Notes: generated from the letters alone by a model not told the origin. Shown: positions 44,930 to 55,337, counted from the stretch's first letter. The stretch: 64,000 nucleotides of DNA from Leptospira limi (GCF_026151395.1 NZ_JAMQPV010000001.1:1986501-2050500), one strand, 5' to 3'. Program-made: numbers and translations.

Positions 44930-45200
44930 ATGGATATTGGTTTTATGTTTGGTTTTGTTTGGTTCCAATTGCCAAGACATAGTGGAACAAAAATGCCAAT
45001 TAGCATGTGAAAAATTTGTCACTTGTACAGAAGAGGAACTCAAACTCACTTTGGCACCTGATGTAAAACGCACAGGTAGGATCCAATGTATGGACGGATG
45101 TACCACTCATAATAGTGATATCCTCCAGTGTTTTGACCAAGAGCCAAATTCTTGTAAAGGATTCGGCCAATGTTTAGTTCAAATAGGAACGTTTGAATGA
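44913..45200 (+). CDS. Small cysteine-rich lipoprotein (95 aa)
   Basis: [20 protein letters not shown] is a signal peptide with lipobox FGSNC. The mature ~75 residues hold nine cysteines in a repeated-looking pattern ([15 protein letters not shown], then [26 protein letters not shown]), suggesting several disulfides in the periplasm. The GTG at 44913 overlaps rlmN by 17 bp with AAGGA well placed. Its stop overlaps the glycosyltransferase start by 4 bp (ATGA). Function unknown; similar small Cys-rich lipoproteins occur in leptospires. Confidence 0.75.
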   Translation: MKQQSKWILVLCLVLFGSNCQDIVEQKCQLACEKFVTCTEEELKLTLAPDVKRTGRIQCMDGCTTHNSDILQCFDQEPNSCKGFGQCLVQIGTFE

Positions 45201-46903
45201 AAGAATCACTGACTCCTTCGGAACGCATCTTTTATCGCATTTTATTACTGATGGCATCATTGCCGATTTTGTTTACTCTACCACTGGATGTAATTGATAT
45301 CGATAGTGCACAGTATGCAGGCATCAGTCGTGAACTTGTCCTATCGAATGATTTTTTCACACTCATCGATAATGGAAGAAGGTATTTGGATAAACCCATC
45401 CTTACGTTTTGGACCATTGCCACTTCGTTTTTTTTCTTTGGTATTAATAACATCGCCTTTCGTATCCCAGCGATTTTTCTAAGTTTACTCTCCGTATATT
45501 CGATTTACCGAATCACCATACTATCTGGTGGAAAGGAGAGGCAAGGTTACCTAGCGTCCATTGCATATCTATTAACACCTGGTGTATATGCGATGGTAGT
45601 GGATCCCAAAATCGATGTGTATCTAACAGCTTATCTTGTGTTCACTTATCATTTTTATTATTTGGGTAAAAAACAAAATCCAAATTATTTTTATCTGATG
45701 TATCTTATGATGTCGATGGGATTTATCACAAAAGGTCCCATCTCCGTTGTCATCCCTGCCATTTCGATTGGTGGGGATATTTTATTCCGAAGGGATTGGA
45801 AACTTTTACTCTCGATGAGAATCCCCACTGGCATTTTTGTATTGGCATCACTTCCAGCACTTTGGTGTTTTTTCTTATTCAAAAATTTCAATTCATACGG
45901 GCCTGTATTCTTTTTATGGATCCAATCTTTTGGCCGTTTTTATCGCGAGATGTATGATGTGAAGTTTGATCCATTTTATTTTTATAAATCCTTTTCATGG
46001 GCTTTCTTTAGTGGGCTTTTGCCGATGGTCATTTACCTGATTTTCCATTCTTACCAATATACCAAAACATTGGGATGGAAAGAGATCCTACGTAAGATCC
46101 GTGCCAATGAATACAAAGAAGTGGACTTTGTAATTCCATTTTGGGTGTTTCTCTTTCTGTTCCTCATCTCCTTTTCCAGATACCCTCTGCCACAATATAC
46201 CTATTGGGTATTACCGGGTGCAGCTTTGTACTTTGGGAAAATCATGGAAGAGAGTTTGTTTCAATCCAATGTGACAAGGTTACGTCCCTCGTTTCTCATT
46301 GCAGGGATTGTGTATTTGGTAGGGTATTTTCTCTTCCCTGTATTTGTATCCGATGTTGGGATTTTGTATTATGTATTCGGTGCGATTGGGATCCTTTTCA
46401 TTTTACTTTCCGCACAACTCATTCCTTTGGAAATCCTACTGACACTTGTGGGAGCCACTTTGTTTTTTTGTGCGATTAGTTTACAGTTTTATCCGCTCTT
46501 AACCAGTTACCAACCTTCCAGGGAATTTGGAGCGAAGATAAAAGAATTAGAACCAAATGAGCCTGTCCTTTATACCTTTTGGATGTCCAATTCGAAACGA
46601 TCCTATGGGTTTTATGCCGAACGAAATTTTCGTAATATCTATGATAAGGATAAATTGGACAGGTTGTGGGCTGAAAAATCGGAACGACTCCTCGTACTCC
46701 CATCTGAAAAATTACCACAATTGCAAGAGATGGTAGGTAAAGACTACCAAATCATTCTCATTATGGAAAAAGAATCCTTTAAAGTGGCGACACCTACGAT
46801 CGCATTTCTCAAAAAAGAGACAAGAAACCTGGTCACAAAGAAAATTTCTTTGGTTTGGGTGAAAAAAATGCAGGGGAAATCATTTAAAAACTCGAAAGTA
46901 TAA
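45197..46903 (+). CDS. GT39/ArnT-like membrane glycosyltransferase
   Basis: A 568-residue protein with about 11-12 membrane helices. The first periplasmic loop has VIDIDSAQYAGISRELVLSNDFFTLIDNGRRYLDKPILTFWTIA, where the DID/DxxQY-type acidic pair matches the metal-coordinating Asp of ArnT- and PMT-like enzymes. It would use a polyprenyl-phosphate sugar donor to glycosylate lipid A, a protein or another periplasmic target. It ends with a soluble domain (about 440-568). Translation is coupled to the Cys-rich lipoprotein. A terminator follows 30 bp downstream. Confidence 0.88.
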   Translation: MKESLTPSERIFYRILLLMASLPILFTLPLDVIDIDSAQYAGISRELVLSNDFFTLIDNGRRYLDKPILTFWTIATSFFFFGINNIAFRIPAIFLSLLSVYSIYRITILSGGKERQGYLASIAYLLTPGVYAMVVDPKIDVYLTAYLVFTYHFYYLGKKQNPNYFYLMYLMMSMGFITKGPISVVIPAISIGGDILFRRDWKLLLSMRIPTGIFVLASLPALWCFFLFKNFNSYGPVFFLWIQSFGRFYREMYDVKFDPFYFYKSFSWAFFSGLLPMVIYLIFHSYQYTKTLGWKEILRKIRANEYKEVDFVIPFWVFLFLFLISFSRYPLPQYTYWVLPGAALYFGKIMEESLFQSNVTRLRPSFLIAGIVYLVGYFLFPVFVSDVGILYYVFGAIGILFILLSAQLIPLEILLTLVGATLFFCAISLQFYPLLTSYQPSREFGAKIKELEPNEPVLYTFWMSNSKRSYGFYAERNFRNIYDKDKLDRLWAEKSERLLVLPSEKLPQLQEMVGKDYQIILIMEKESFKVATPTIAFLKKETRNLVTKKISLVWVKKMQGKSFKNSKV

Positions 46904-46932
46904 CTAGGCTAAATTGTGTAAGTCTGGTTTTT

Positions 46933-46969
46933 AGGGCCCTTCGATGTCAAAATCAGGGCCTTTTTTTTT
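46933..46969 (+). terminator. Rho-independent terminator
   Basis: AGGGCCCT (46933-46940) pairs with AGGGCCTT (46955-46962, G:U allowed), a 14-nt loop lies between, and a nine-T run (46961-46969) follows. It closes the rlmN-lipoprotein-glycosyltransferase unit. Confidence 0.85.
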
Positions 46970-47082
46970 GTCCCTACCAACCAAAGCATTCGGTATTTCC
47001 CTTTGAAACCTCATTCTGTAAGCATTCAGACTTTCGAATTTAAAATTTCCTAACATTTGTTTGGTGGTATTAAGGTCATTTA

Positions 47083-47099
47083 TTGAGACTTAGTTTCAA
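47083..47099. promoter_or_regulatory. Imperfect dyad upstream of actA
   Basis: TTGAGAC (47083-47089) and GTTTCAA (47093-47099) are nearly inverted, one mismatch, 3-bp centre. Located 140 bp before actA, it could be an operator for redox regulation. No known consensus is matched. Confidence 0.3.
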
Positions 47100-47238
47100 C
47101 TACGAAAGTTCAGAAAAAATTTCAGATTATGTCTCTTTTAATGTTTTTTCACAACCAAAACCCTTACATACTTGCTTTTTTTCGGATTTTACCTTTCCTT
47201 GTCAGAAGACAGTGTAAACGGATTCAGGAAATCTGCGA

Positions 47239-47751
47239 ATGAATATAAAAATACTCAAGATCTCTGTGCCTATCGTTGCGATAGCTGCGTTAGCATATTT
47301 GATTTTTTCACCTAGCCGTTATGTGGGCTATTCACCCGACCAGCCCATCCCCTTCAACCACAAGATACATGCAGGCGATAACAAAATCGATTGTAAGTAT
47401 TGCCATACAGGCGTTGAAAACTCGGCCCATGCCACAGTTCCACCAAGTTCCACTTGTATGAACTGCCATGGAGCAGGTAACGTAGCGGGCAACCAAGAAC
47501 ATGTTAAGTGGCTCAAAGCACAATACGATAGTAACACTCCAGTTTCCTGGGTGAAGGTCCATGACCAACCAGACTTCGTATACTTCAACCACTCAAGACA
47601 CGTGCAACGCGGCGTTGATTGTTCCACATGTCATGGCAACATGGCAGAGATGGTAAAGGTTAGACAGTCCAAGTCCCTAAATATGGGATTTTGTGTCGAT
47701 TGCCATAGAGAGAACAATGCTCCTAACGATTGTTCTACGTGCCACAGATAA
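47239..47751 (+). CDS. actA: Alternative complex III pentaheme cytochrome c, ActA
   Basis: A 170-residue protein with one N-terminal membrane helix (MNIKILKISVPIVAIAALAYLIF) and five CxxCH heme sites: CKYCH, CMNCH, CSTCH, CVDCH and CSTCH. Axial His are in FNHKIH, HVKW and FNHSRH. The N-terminal helix and pentaheme layout identify ActA, the electron-accepting cytochrome of alternative complex III, which takes electrons from the Fe-S subunit toward a monoheme cytochrome. It is first in the act operon, with CAGGAAA before the ATG. Confidence 0.93.
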   Translation: MNIKILKISVPIVAIAALAYLIFSPSRYVGYSPDQPIPFNHKIHAGDNKIDCKYCHTGVENSAHATVPPSSTCMNCHGAGNVAGNQEHVKWLKAQYDSNTPVSWVKVHDQPDFVYFNHSRHVQRGVDCSTCHGNMAEMVKVRQSKSLNMGFCVDCHRENNAPNDCSTCHR

Positions 47752-47772
47752 TCGGGAGACAAGTAATAATTT

Positions 47773-50700
47773 ATGATGAAAGACGATAGTTTCCAAAAAG
47801 AAAAAAAGTCACTTTGGCAGTCTTACGAACTTCGCGGTACCTCTCGCGAAAAAGAACTCCAAAAACAAGAGTTCTACAAATCACCAGACCCTTTGATTGC
47901 TAAAATCAAAAAAGGTGACTTTGATAGAAAAACATTCCTTAAGTTTATGGGTGCATCAGTTGTGATGACAACTGTAGGTTGTATCCAAAAACCTGCTGAA
48001 AAAATTGTTCCTTATGTGAACCTTACCATTAAAAATCCAGACAACAACGAAGTAGAACAATATGACTTCGTAAAACATGGACACTCTTACCACTATGCTT
48101 CGGTATGTGGTGGTTGTTCTGTTGGTTGTGGGGTACTCGTAAAAGCAAAAGATGGTCGTCCTTTAAAACTTGAAGGAAATCCAAGCCATCCAATATCAGA
48201 AGGTGCTTTATGTGCTTCTGGACAAGCTTCTATTTTTGATCTTTATGATGCAGACAGAGCAAAAGAACCACAACAAATTGTGAATGGTGTTGCTAAGTCG
48301 AGCGATTGGTTTGTTCTTGATAAAGACGTAAAAGAAAAACTCGCAGCAAACAAAGGTAAGACGGTCGTGGTAACAAAACCACTTACTTCTCCTTCCACAA
48401 AAGAATTTGTTTCTGAGTTTTTACGTTCTGTTGGTGGTGGAAAACACTTAGAAGTAGCGTTTGCTTCTTCTGATGATGCCATTACAATCGCTCAAGAAAA
48501 ATCATACGGAAAGGCAGTTCTTCCAAACTACCACTTTGACAAAGCAAAAGTGATCCTTTCTATTGATAGTGACTTCTTAAACCAAGTCAACTACCACAAT
48601 GACTTTTCAAAACGAAGAGACTTACAAAAAAATTCTAAGTCTTTCAATTCATTTATCGCTGCAGAAACTCACCCGTCTATGACAGGTTCGAATGCAGACC
48701 AAAGAGTTCCATTAAAACCTGGTGACCAAAGAAAGTTCGCTCTTGTAATTGCAAAGGCACTTTCTGATTTGGGAGTGGGTGGGGCAACAGGCGTGTCTGG
48801 AATCAATGTAGAGACAACTGCTTCTGAGCTTGGAATTTCCAAAGAAGTTGTGGTTCGCACTGCAAAAGCACTTGCTTCCGCAAAAGGTGAATCGCTAGTC
48901 ATTGCTGGTGGTTCGAACACATTAACAGAAGATGCAGTGGATTTACAAATCGCTGTGAACATGTTAAACAGCATGCTCGGTAACGATGGCAAAACCATCG
49001 ACGCTGGAAATCCTTTGAAAGAAGGAAAATCAGGCTACTCTGAAAACTTAAAATCCCTCGCAAAAGACCTAAAAGAAAGAAAGGCTGGTGTGGTCATTCT
49101 TTACGGTGTGAACCCAGTTTACGAAGCGCCAAATGGAGATGAGTGGAAAAAACTCCTTCATGAAGCAGCACAAGTGGTTCAAGTTTCTGACCGTGCGGAT
49201 GAAACAGCACTTGCATCGAACTGGCTTGCTCCTGTATCACACTTCCTTGAGTCTTGGGGTGATAACGAATCCGTAACAGGGATTGTATCGGTGCAACAAC
49301 CAACAATTCGACCTCTTTTCCAATCCAAAGCATTTGAAGATATGCTCATTGGTTGGGCAGGTGGAAAGTTACTTGGATCCGAGTCTCTTTACGAATACCT
49401 CAAATCAAAATATTCTAAAAAAACCAACTGGGAAGACTTACTCAGAAAAGGTGTTCTTGTTTCTGGAAATCCAAAAGCAGACAAGGGTGGTCGTTCTTTC
49501 CGTGGAACCATCGCACCTCTATCTGCATCTAAGTCTGGTTTGACTGTGTCTCTCTATGAAAACACAGGTATCGGAACTGGAGAAAGAGCAAACAACTCCC
49601 AACTCCAAGAACTTCCAGATCCAGTATCGAAAGTGACTTGGGACAATTATGTTGCTATCAGCCCACAATACTCTCGTTCGTCGGGAATCAAACTCAATGA
49701 TGTAGTGACTGTGACTGTAAACGGAAAGTCCTTTGAACTTCCAGCTCTTGTCCAACCAGGTCTTCACCCAGAAGCAGTGGGAATTGCTCTTGGATACGGA
49801 AGAACAAATGTGGGCGAGATCGGAAACGGTGTTGGTAAAAATGCAAGTATCCTTGCAACAGAAGTAAACGGATCTTATGTTTACTCTGGTTTATCTATCA
49901 CACTTTCTCCAACAGGTAAAAAATACAAACTCGCTACCACTCAGGACCACCATATGATGAGCCCTGGTGTGATGATGGGTGTGGAATGGAAAGAGAGACC
50001 TCTTATCATTTCCGCAAAACTACAAGACTATACTAAAAATCCAAGTGCCGGAATTCCTGAGCCTGAGATTCCAAAAATCTTAATCGATGGAAAACTACAA
50101 AGAGCACAAGGAGCAAACGCTCCTTCTGACCAACCAGGAAGTCAGTTTGCATACCCAGGATACAAATGGGGTATGGCAGTTGATTTAACTTCTTGTTCTG
50201 GTTGTGGTGCTTGTGTGGTTGCATGTAACATCGAAAACAACGTGCCAATGGTAGGTCGTGATGAAGTGCGTATGGGTCGTGAGATGCATTGGCTTCGGAT
50301 TGACCGTTACTACATCGGTGATCCTGAAAAACCAGAATCACTCGAAATTGCACACCAACCACTCATGTGCCAACATTGTGATAACGCTCCTTGTGAGACA
50401 GTTTGTCCAGTGGCTGCAACTGTTCACAGTTCGGAAGGAACCAATGATATGGTTTACAACCGTTGTGTGGGAACACGTTACTGCTCGAACAACTGCCCTT
50501 ACAAAGTGCGTCGTTTTAACTGGTTAGAACATTGGAATGAACACAGCTTACTCGGAGAGTCAATGCCTACCTTTAAGGCTCGTCCTCCAAGAAACTTAGG
50601 CCTTAACCCAGATGTAACCGTTCGTTCACGTGGTGTCATGGAAAAATGTAACTTCTGTGCGTCTCGTGTTGCTGAGAAAAAAATCGCAGCGAAAAACGAA

Positions 50701-50901
50701 GGACGAACTCTGAAAGATGGCGAAGTGAAAGCCGCTTGTGAACAAACATGTGCATCTGGTGCCATTGTGTTCGGTAACGTAAATGATCCTGAATCAAAAG
50801 TAGCGAAGCTCTTGAAAGACCCTAGGTCTTACAAACTTCTGGAATACCTAAACATCGGACCTGCCGTCAGTTATTTGACCCGAGTTCGAAACGAAGTTTA
50901 A
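47773..50901 (+). CDS. actB: Alternative complex III Fe-S/molybdopterin-like subunit, ActB
   Basis: A 1042-residue protein that joins a molybdopterin-oxidoreductase-like domain (about 85-780) to an NrfC-like Fe-S domain (about 795-1030). The N-terminal [20 protein letters not shown] is a Tat-like or lipobox-bearing leader. The first domain keeps CGGCSVGC with a later LCASGQ, a CxxCxxxC...C pattern. The Fe-S domain shows [56 protein letters not shown] and CNFCASRV with [10 protein letters not shown], enough for four clusters. It carries electrons within the quinol:cytochrome c oxidoreductase. The ATG is doubled (ATGATG). Confidence 0.93.
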   Translation: MMKDDSFQKEKKSLWQSYELRGTSREKELQKQEFYKSPDPLIAKIKKGDFDRKTFLKFMGASVVMTTVGCIQKPAEKIVPYVNLTIKNPDNNEVEQYDFVKHGHSYHYASVCGGCSVGCGVLVKAKDGRPLKLEGNPSHPISEGALCASGQASIFDLYDADRAKEPQQIVNGVAKSSDWFVLDKDVKEKLAANKGKTVVVTKPLTSPSTKEFVSEFLRSVGGGKHLEVAFASSDDAITIAQEKSYGKAVLPNYHFDKAKVILSIDSDFLNQVNYHNDFSKRRDLQKNSKSFNSFIAAETHPSMTGSNADQRVPLKPGDQRKFALVIAKALSDLGVGGATGVSGINVETTASELGISKEVVVRTAKALASAKGESLVIAGGSNTLTEDAVDLQIAVNMLNSMLGNDGKTIDAGNPLKEGKSGYSENLKSLAKDLKERKAGVVILYGVNPVYEAPNGDEWKKLLHEAAQVVQVSDRADETALASNWLAPVSHFLESWGDNESVTGIVSVQQPTIRPLFQSKAFEDMLIGWAGGKLLGSESLYEYLKSKYSKKTNWEDLLRKGVLVSGNPKADKGGRSFRGTIAPLSASKSGLTVSLYENTGIGTGERANNSQLQELPDPVSKVTWDNYVAISPQYSRSSGIKLNDVVTVTVNGKSFELPALVQPGLHPEAVGIALGYGRTNVGEIGNGVGKNASILATEVNGSYVYSGLSITLSPTGKKYKLATTQDHHMMSPGVMMGVEWKERPLIISAKLQDYTKNPSAGIPEPEIPKILIDGKLQRAQGANAPSDQPGSQFAYPGYKWGMAVDLTSCSGCGACVVACNIENNVPMVGRDEVRMGREMHWLRIDRYYIGDPEKPESLEIAHQPLMCQHCDNAPCETVCPVAATVHSSEGTNDMVYNRCVGTRYCSNNCPYKVRRFNWLEHWNEHSLLGESMPTFKARPPRNLGLNPDVTVRSRGVMEKCNFCASRVAEKKIAAKNEGRTLKDGEVKAACEQTCASGAIVFGNVNDPESKVAKLLKDPRSYKLLEYLNIGPAVSYLTRVRNEV

Positions 50902-50920
50902 CAGGGAGAACACAAAGGGA

Positions 50921-52294
50921 ATGTCATTAACACAAGCAGTTAGAGATAAATTAGATATCCCCGACCTGGTAACAGGCGGGAAATCGCTTAAAGATGTAAC
51001 CGTTGATATCGCAAAACCAAACGAAGATTTCCCAACCAAACTTTGGTGGAATACTTTCCTTTTGGTTTTGACGATCACCCTGATCGACGTAGCCATTATC
51101 GGTTATTTGTTTTACGAAGGTCTTTACCTACTCGGGATCAACAACCCAGTGGGTTGGGGATTTTTCGTCGTCAACTTCGTATTTTGGATTGGTATCGGTC
51201 ACGCAGGAACATTGATTTCTGCGGTATTATACCTCTTCCGCCAAGGTTGGAGAACAGGGATTAACCGTGCCGCAGAAGCGATGACAATCTTTGCCGTACT
51301 CGTTGCAGCATCGAACCTCATCCTCCACGTAGGACGTCCATGGCTCGGATTCTGGCTCTTTCCCTATCCAAACGAAAGAGGACCTCTTTGGGTGAACTTC
51401 CGTTCCCCTCTGATTTGGGACACGTTTGCGGTATCGACTTACCTTTCCATTTCCATGGTATTCTGGTACTTAGGTCTCATTCCTGACCTTGCGACCCTTA
51501 GGGATCGTGCGACAGAAACTTGGAGAAAGAACTTATACAACGTCTTAGCCTTTGGTTGGGTTGGATCGGCAAGAGCTTGGTCTCATTTGGAAATCGTTTC
51601 CATGATCCTTGCAGCTCTTTCTACTCCACTTGTTCTTTCGGTGCACACCATCGTATCCTTCGACTTCGCTGTTTCCATCCTTCCTGGTTGGCACACGACC
51701 ATCTTCCCTCCATACTTCGTTGCCGGTGCGATTTTCTCCGGATTTGCGATGGTGGTAACACTTATGGTCATTGCTCGTGAAGTGTTTAACTTAAAGAACT
51801 ACATCACGATGAAACACTTGGACAACATGAACAAAATCATGATGGTAACAGGACTGATTGTGGGACTTGCGTATGGAACAGAGTTTTTCATCGCTTGGTA
51901 TTCTGGAAACGAATACGAAGTGTTTGCATTCTGGAACAGAGCTTTTGGACCATATGGTTGGGCTTACTTCATTATGATTTCCTGTAACGTGCTTTCTCCA
52001 CAGGTGTTCTGGTTTCGCAAACTTCGTTACAACATCCCAGTGATGTTTGTTGCCTCACTTGTAGTGAACGTGGGTATGTGGTTCGAACGTTTTGTGATCA
52101 TGATGACACTGAACCGAGACTTTTTACCATCCAGCTGGGCTATGTATACACCGACTCTTTTCGACTACGCGATGTTAATCGGAACGTTCGGTATCTTCTT
52201 TACTCTCTTTCTTCTCTGGTGCCGAATTATGCCAGTGATTGCGATTGCAGAAGTAAAAACAGTGATGCCACAAAAAGAAGGAGCACACCACTAG
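50921..52294 (+). CDS. actC: Alternative complex III membrane subunit ActC (NrfD-like)
   Basis: A 457-residue, ten-helix NrfD/PsrC-like protein that would form a quinol site at the membrane surface. Helices are seen in [62 protein letters not shown] and [21 protein letters not shown] conserved GHAGTLIS and [29 protein letters not shown] segment are typical of ActC. It is preceded by AGGGAGAAC. Ends 1 bp before actD. Confidence 0.93.
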   Translation: MSLTQAVRDKLDIPDLVTGGKSLKDVTVDIAKPNEDFPTKLWWNTFLLVLTITLIDVAIIGYLFYEGLYLLGINNPVGWGFFVVNFVFWIGIGHAGTLISAVLYLFRQGWRTGINRAAEAMTIFAVLVAASNLILHVGRPWLGFWLFPYPNERGPLWVNFRSPLIWDTFAVSTYLSISMVFWYLGLIPDLATLRDRATETWRKNLYNVLAFGWVGSARAWSHLEIVSMILAALSTPLVLSVHTIVSFDFAVSILPGWHTTIFPPYFVAGAIFSGFAMVVTLMVIAREVFNLKNYITMKHLDNMNKIMMVTGLIVGLAYGTEFFIAWYSGNEYEVFAFWNRAFGPYGWAYFIMISCNVLSPQVFWFRKLRYNIPVMFVASLVVNVGMWFERFVIMMTLNRDFLPSSWAMYTPTLFDYAMLIGTFGIFFTLFLLWCRIMPVIAIAEVKTVMPQKEGAHH

Positions 52295-52295
52295 T

Positions 52296-52862
52296 ATGTA
52301 TCTTCCAAAATTAGAACAGTTTCATAAATATAAAGAAATGGATGAAGGAGTTCTCGGAATTTTCGATACTCCAGAAGCCATTATGCATGCTGCGGAAAAA
52401 ACAAAGGCAAAGGATTACATCGGTTTTGATTGTATCCTCCCTTACCCAGTGCATGGAATTGACGAAGCCATGGGAACTCCTAGATCAGGACTCCCTTGGG
52501 TCACTTTCTTTGCCGGGATTTTTGGATGCACGATTGGAATTTTGTTCCAATACTTAACACATGCACATGACTGGCCTCTCAATATCTCGGGAAAAGCTCT
52601 CAACGCTTGGTTTGCCTATGTGCCAATCATCTTTGAATTAACTGTATTTGCCGCAGGGATTTATACAGTAGCTGCTTTATGTTTTTTAAGCGGTATTCCC
52701 AAAGCAACACGTCGAATTCTGCACCCAGATTTGACGTCTCATAAATTCGGTCTTTGGATTCCAAAGTCTGCCAAAGGTTATAACGAATCCGATGTGGTTT
52801 CGTTTGTGAAAAGTCTTGGCGGATCCGAAGTAACCGTTGTGAAACCGGAGAACCAAAAATGA
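52296..52862 (+). CDS. actD: Alternative complex III subunit ActD
   Basis: A 188-residue protein of the DUF3341 type. A soluble N-terminal half (VLGIFDTPEAIMHAAEKTKAKDY, FDCILPYPVHGIDEAMGTPRSGLPW) is followed by two membrane helices (VTFFAGIFGCTIGILFQYL and WFAYVPIIFELTVFAAGIYTVAALCFL). It links ActC and ActF in the complex. Its ATG lies 1 bp past the actC stop and its stop overlaps actE by 4 bp (ATGA). Confidence 0.92.
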   Translation: MYLPKLEQFHKYKEMDEGVLGIFDTPEAIMHAAEKTKAKDYIGFDCILPYPVHGIDEAMGTPRSGLPWVTFFAGIFGCTIGILFQYLTHAHDWPLNISGKALNAWFAYVPIIFELTVFAAGIYTVAALCFLSGIPKATRRILHPDLTSHKFGLWIPKSAKGYNESDVVSFVKSLGGSEVTVVKPENQK

Positions 52863-53446
52863 AACAAAACATCTTTCGAGTTTTCGCACTTGTGGCGTTA
52901 GTTTTTGTCGCAAACTGTGATTATAAAACTCCCGTTTATGAATACTTTCCGAATATGTATGACTCTCCTGCAAGAGAATCACAAGAAGCGGATTCATTTG
53001 CTTCCAATGGTTCAGCTTCAAGGATTCCACCAAAAGGTGCGATCCCAGTAGGATACTTTCCATACCCATATGCGGCAGAAGCAACTCCTGATACCCTTCC
53101 AGGTCCAGACAAAGGATTAAAAAATCCAATTGGAAAGGTGAGTTTAGGGGATTTGATGATCGGGGAAAAACGTTACCAAACTTATTGCACTCCTTGTCAT
53201 GGTGTGCAAGGTCTTGGAAACGGAGCTGTTGTAGGGCCTGCACCAAAGTTCCAACAACCACCTCCTTCTGTTGTTTCTGATAAAATCCGCGGTTGGTCCG
53301 ATGGACAAATTTACCACATCATCACGATGGGTCGAGGTCTCATGGGAAGTTATGCTTACCAAATCGAACCAGAAGACAGATGGAAGCTCATCGCTTACAT
53401 CCGCAAACTTCAAGAATATGAAGTGAAAAATAAAAAGGCGAACTAG
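52859..53446 (+). CDS. actE: Alternative complex III monoheme cytochrome c, ActE
   Basis: A 195-residue protein with signal peptide MKQNIFRVFALVALVFVANC and lipobox FVANC, so it is probably a lipid-anchored periplasmic cytochrome. The single heme site is CTPCHG in YQTYCTPCHGVQGLGNGAVV, and Met in MGSYAYQI (GRGLMGSY) is the likely sixth ligand. The N-terminal YKTPVYEYFPNMYDSPARESQE stretch is typical of ActE. It passes electrons to soluble acceptors or an oxidase. Confidence 0.92.
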   Translation: MKQNIFRVFALVALVFVANCDYKTPVYEYFPNMYDSPARESQEADSFASNGSASRIPPKGAIPVGYFPYPYAAEATPDTLPGPDKGLKNPIGKVSLGDLMIGEKRYQTYCTPCHGVQGLGNGAVVGPAPKFQQPPPSVVSDKIRGWSDGQIYHIITMGRGLMGSYAYQIEPEDRWKLIAYIRKLQEYEVKNKKAN

Positions 53447-53454
53447 GGGAAATT

Positions 53455-54705
53455 ATGAGCTCTACAAAAGCAGCGAAACTAGACGAAACATTATTGCAGT
53501 TTAAACTGCCAGGGTCCCTTCGTAATGCCCTCATTGCCATGATCGGAATTGGAGTGGTGAGTTTCCTCATCGCCTTTTTTGGATTTGGTCATGAGACGTC
53601 TCGTCACATGGACGAAGCTGGTCATTTCCACCATACGAATTTAGGATACCATATCTTACTCATTGGTGCTTACTTTGTGATCGGACTTTCCATCACAGGG
53701 ATTTTCTTCACAGCGATCCAACACCTAACAGGCTCACAGTGGTCGGTGACTGTTCGTAGGATTTTCGAAACTTACGGACTTTTTGCACCTGTTGCTGGAC
53801 TTCTACTCGTGGGAGTGATCTTTGGAATGCATGATCTGTATGAGTGGGCAGATGCGACGGTTCGTGAAAACGACCACCTCATCCACCACAAATCTGGTTA
53901 CTTAAATCCAACCTCTTTCATCATCCGATGTGTACTTTTCATTGGAGTATGGTCAGTATTTGCTTACATCTTCCATGGAAAGTCAGTCGGCCAAGACAAA
54001 GATAAGGTTGTGGATACAACGAAGACTCTTGCTAAGATTTCGGGAGGATTTATCCTCTTCTTTGCACTTTCATGGTGTCTCATGTCGTTTGACCTTCTCA
54101 TGTCACTTTCCCCACATTGGTTTTCCACTATGTTTGGTGTGTATGCATTTGCTGGCGCATTCCAAACATCTCTTGCATCGTATTTGATTGTCATTGCGAT
54201 TCTCAAGAAAAATGGATACCTCGGGGAAGCAGTGAATGAAAACCATTACCATGACATTTCAAAGTTTTTACTTGGTATGACAACTTTCTGGGCGTATGTT
54301 GGATTCTCACAATTTATGCTCATTTGGTATGCAAACATCCCGGAAGAAACTTTCTTTTATGAGATGCGTATGACAGGTGGTTGGGGATACACAACATTAC
54401 TTCTTCCATTTGTGAAGTTTGTAATTCCTTTCCTTTTGTTACTCAATCGTCCGAACAAACGAAACATTGATTTCCTTTGGAAATTAGCTGCATGGATTCT
54501 GACTGTTCAGTTCTTTGAACTTTTCTGGTTGGTTTTCCCTGCAAACTTTGAAAAATTTTCAATCTTACACTTTGTTTTAGCCTTTGGCGGAACAGTGGGA
54601 GTTGTTGGTCTTTTTGGTTTCTTTGTCTTCAAAAAGTTCGAAAAACATAGTTTAGTTCCGGTCGGTGACCCTCGTTTAGATGAGTGCCTTCACCACCACC
54701 AATAG
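53455..54705 (+). CDS. actF: Alternative complex III membrane subunit ActF
   Basis: A 416-residue NrfD-like protein with about ten membrane helices, e.g. ALIAMIGIGVVSFLIAFFGFG, YHILLIGAYFVIGLSITGIFF, GFILFFALSWCLMSFDLLMSL and LAFGGTVGVVGLFGFFVF. Fits the second quinol-binding-type subunit of alternative complex III. Two His-rich loops (HMDEAGHFHH and ENDHLIHHKSG) lie near membrane ends. The ATG follows the actE stop by 8 bp. Confidence 0.9.
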   Translation: MSSTKAAKLDETLLQFKLPGSLRNALIAMIGIGVVSFLIAFFGFGHETSRHMDEAGHFHHTNLGYHILLIGAYFVIGLSITGIFFTAIQHLTGSQWSVTVRRIFETYGLFAPVAGLLLVGVIFGMHDLYEWADATVRENDHLIHHKSGYLNPTSFIIRCVLFIGVWSVFAYIFHGKSVGQDKDKVVDTTKTLAKISGGFILFFALSWCLMSFDLLMSLSPHWFSTMFGVYAFAGAFQTSLASYLIVIAILKKNGYLGEAVNENHYHDISKFLLGMTTFWAYVGFSQFMLIWYANIPEETFFYEMRMTGGWGYTTLLLPFVKFVIPFLLLLNRPNKRNIDFLWKLAAWILTVQFFELFWLVFPANFEKFSILHFVLAFGGTVGVVGLFGFFVFKKFEKHSLVPVGDPRLDECLHHHQ

Positions 54706-54715
54706 GAGAATTGTT

Positions 54716-55231
54716 TTGAAACTGAAATTAGTAGCATTCTTGATCGTTGGGATGAGCGTAACAGCTTGTTCCAAAAACGCAGAGGTAACTTGGCATAAAA
54801 ATTGTGATGCCAAAACCAACAAAGCAAGTTTGGATTTTACTGTTCCTTTGTATTCAGAACCAGATTCTAATTCTAAGGTGGTAGAATTTGTTCCAGTAGG
54901 AACTGTTGTAAAAGTATTCGAAGCTCGTAACCATAACGTTTGGGCACCAAAATACTTTATTAAAGTTCAAACTGCAAAAAACGAAGGTTATATGAGCCCA
55001 AGATGTTTTGTAGTGGGACAAGATCCGGCAAACAGTGTTTGGAGATATTCCAAAGGACTCGTAACAGATTCAAAACCTTTTTACGATCCAAGTGACAAAG
55101 CTCATTACCCTAGAGGGACTGAGTATGGAAATTTGAAGGACCTTCCGAAGGAAAAAATTCCTCTTTCTGAACTCACAAAAGGTTTGGAAGAAGAAACTTA
55201 CGTAAACAAAAACATGTTGAAACAAAACTAA
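54716..55231 (+). CDS. SH3-like lipoprotein at the end of the act operon
   Basis: About 171 residues, TTG start at 54716 with AGGAG 7 bp upstream (the SD overlaps the actF stop). The signal peptide MKLKLVAFLIVGMSVTAC ends in a lipobox. Residues ~35-95 resemble a bacterial SH3 fold: LDFTVPLYSEPDSNSKVVEFVPVGTVVKVFEA followed by YFIKVQTAKNEGYMSPRCF. It is the seventh gene of the act transcript and may be an accessory that helps assemble or anchor the complex. A transcription stop follows. Confidence 0.8.
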   Translation: MKLKLVAFLIVGMSVTACSKNAEVTWHKNCDAKTNKASLDFTVPLYSEPDSNSKVVEFVPVGTVVKVFEARNHNVWAPKYFIKVQTAKNEGYMSPRCFVVGQDPANSVWRYSKGLVTDSKPFYDPSDKAHYPRGTEYGNLKDLPKEKIPLSELTKGLEEETYVNKNMLKQN

Positions 55232-55251
55232 GTTTACAAAGTTAACTAAGG

Positions 55252-55275
55252 TTTGGCGGAGTTTACTCTGCCAAA
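55252..55275 (+). repeat. Hairpin after the act operon
   Basis: TTTGGCGGAG (55252-55261) pairs with CTCTGCCAAA (55266-55275) over 10 bp with one G:U and a 4-nt loop. It is not followed by a T-run and probably protects or precedes the terminator 9 bp further on. Confidence 0.5.
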
Positions 55276-55283
55276 TTTAGGAT

Positions 55284-55318
55284 AAAAGACCCAAGGGAAA
55301 CCAAGGGTCTTTTTTTTT
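55284..55318 (+). terminator. Terminator after the act operon (possibly bidirectional)
   Basis: AAAAGACCC (55284-55292) and GGGTCTTTT (55305-55313) pair over 9 bp around a 12-nt loop, followed by a T-run to 55318. It closes the plus-strand operon. The A-run on the left could also serve the convergent minus-strand gene at 55338. Confidence 0.85.
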
Positions 55319-55337
55319 GAGGGTTGCGAAGATTCTT

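Larger units (their letters stand above)
46904..47238. other. Intergenic region before the act operon (335 bp)
   Basis: It holds a rho-independent terminator for the upstream genes (46933-46969), then an AT-rich stretch with one imperfect dyad (47083-47099). There is no gene-sized ORF. The promoter of the act operon must be in the last ~200 bp; no convincing -35/-10 pair could be chosen by eye. Confidence 0.8.

Noticed and set aside
52686..53261. 191-codon minus-strand frame across actD and actE
   Set aside because: The plus-strand cytochrome and ActD frames are well supported; this frame has unnatural composition and no RBS.
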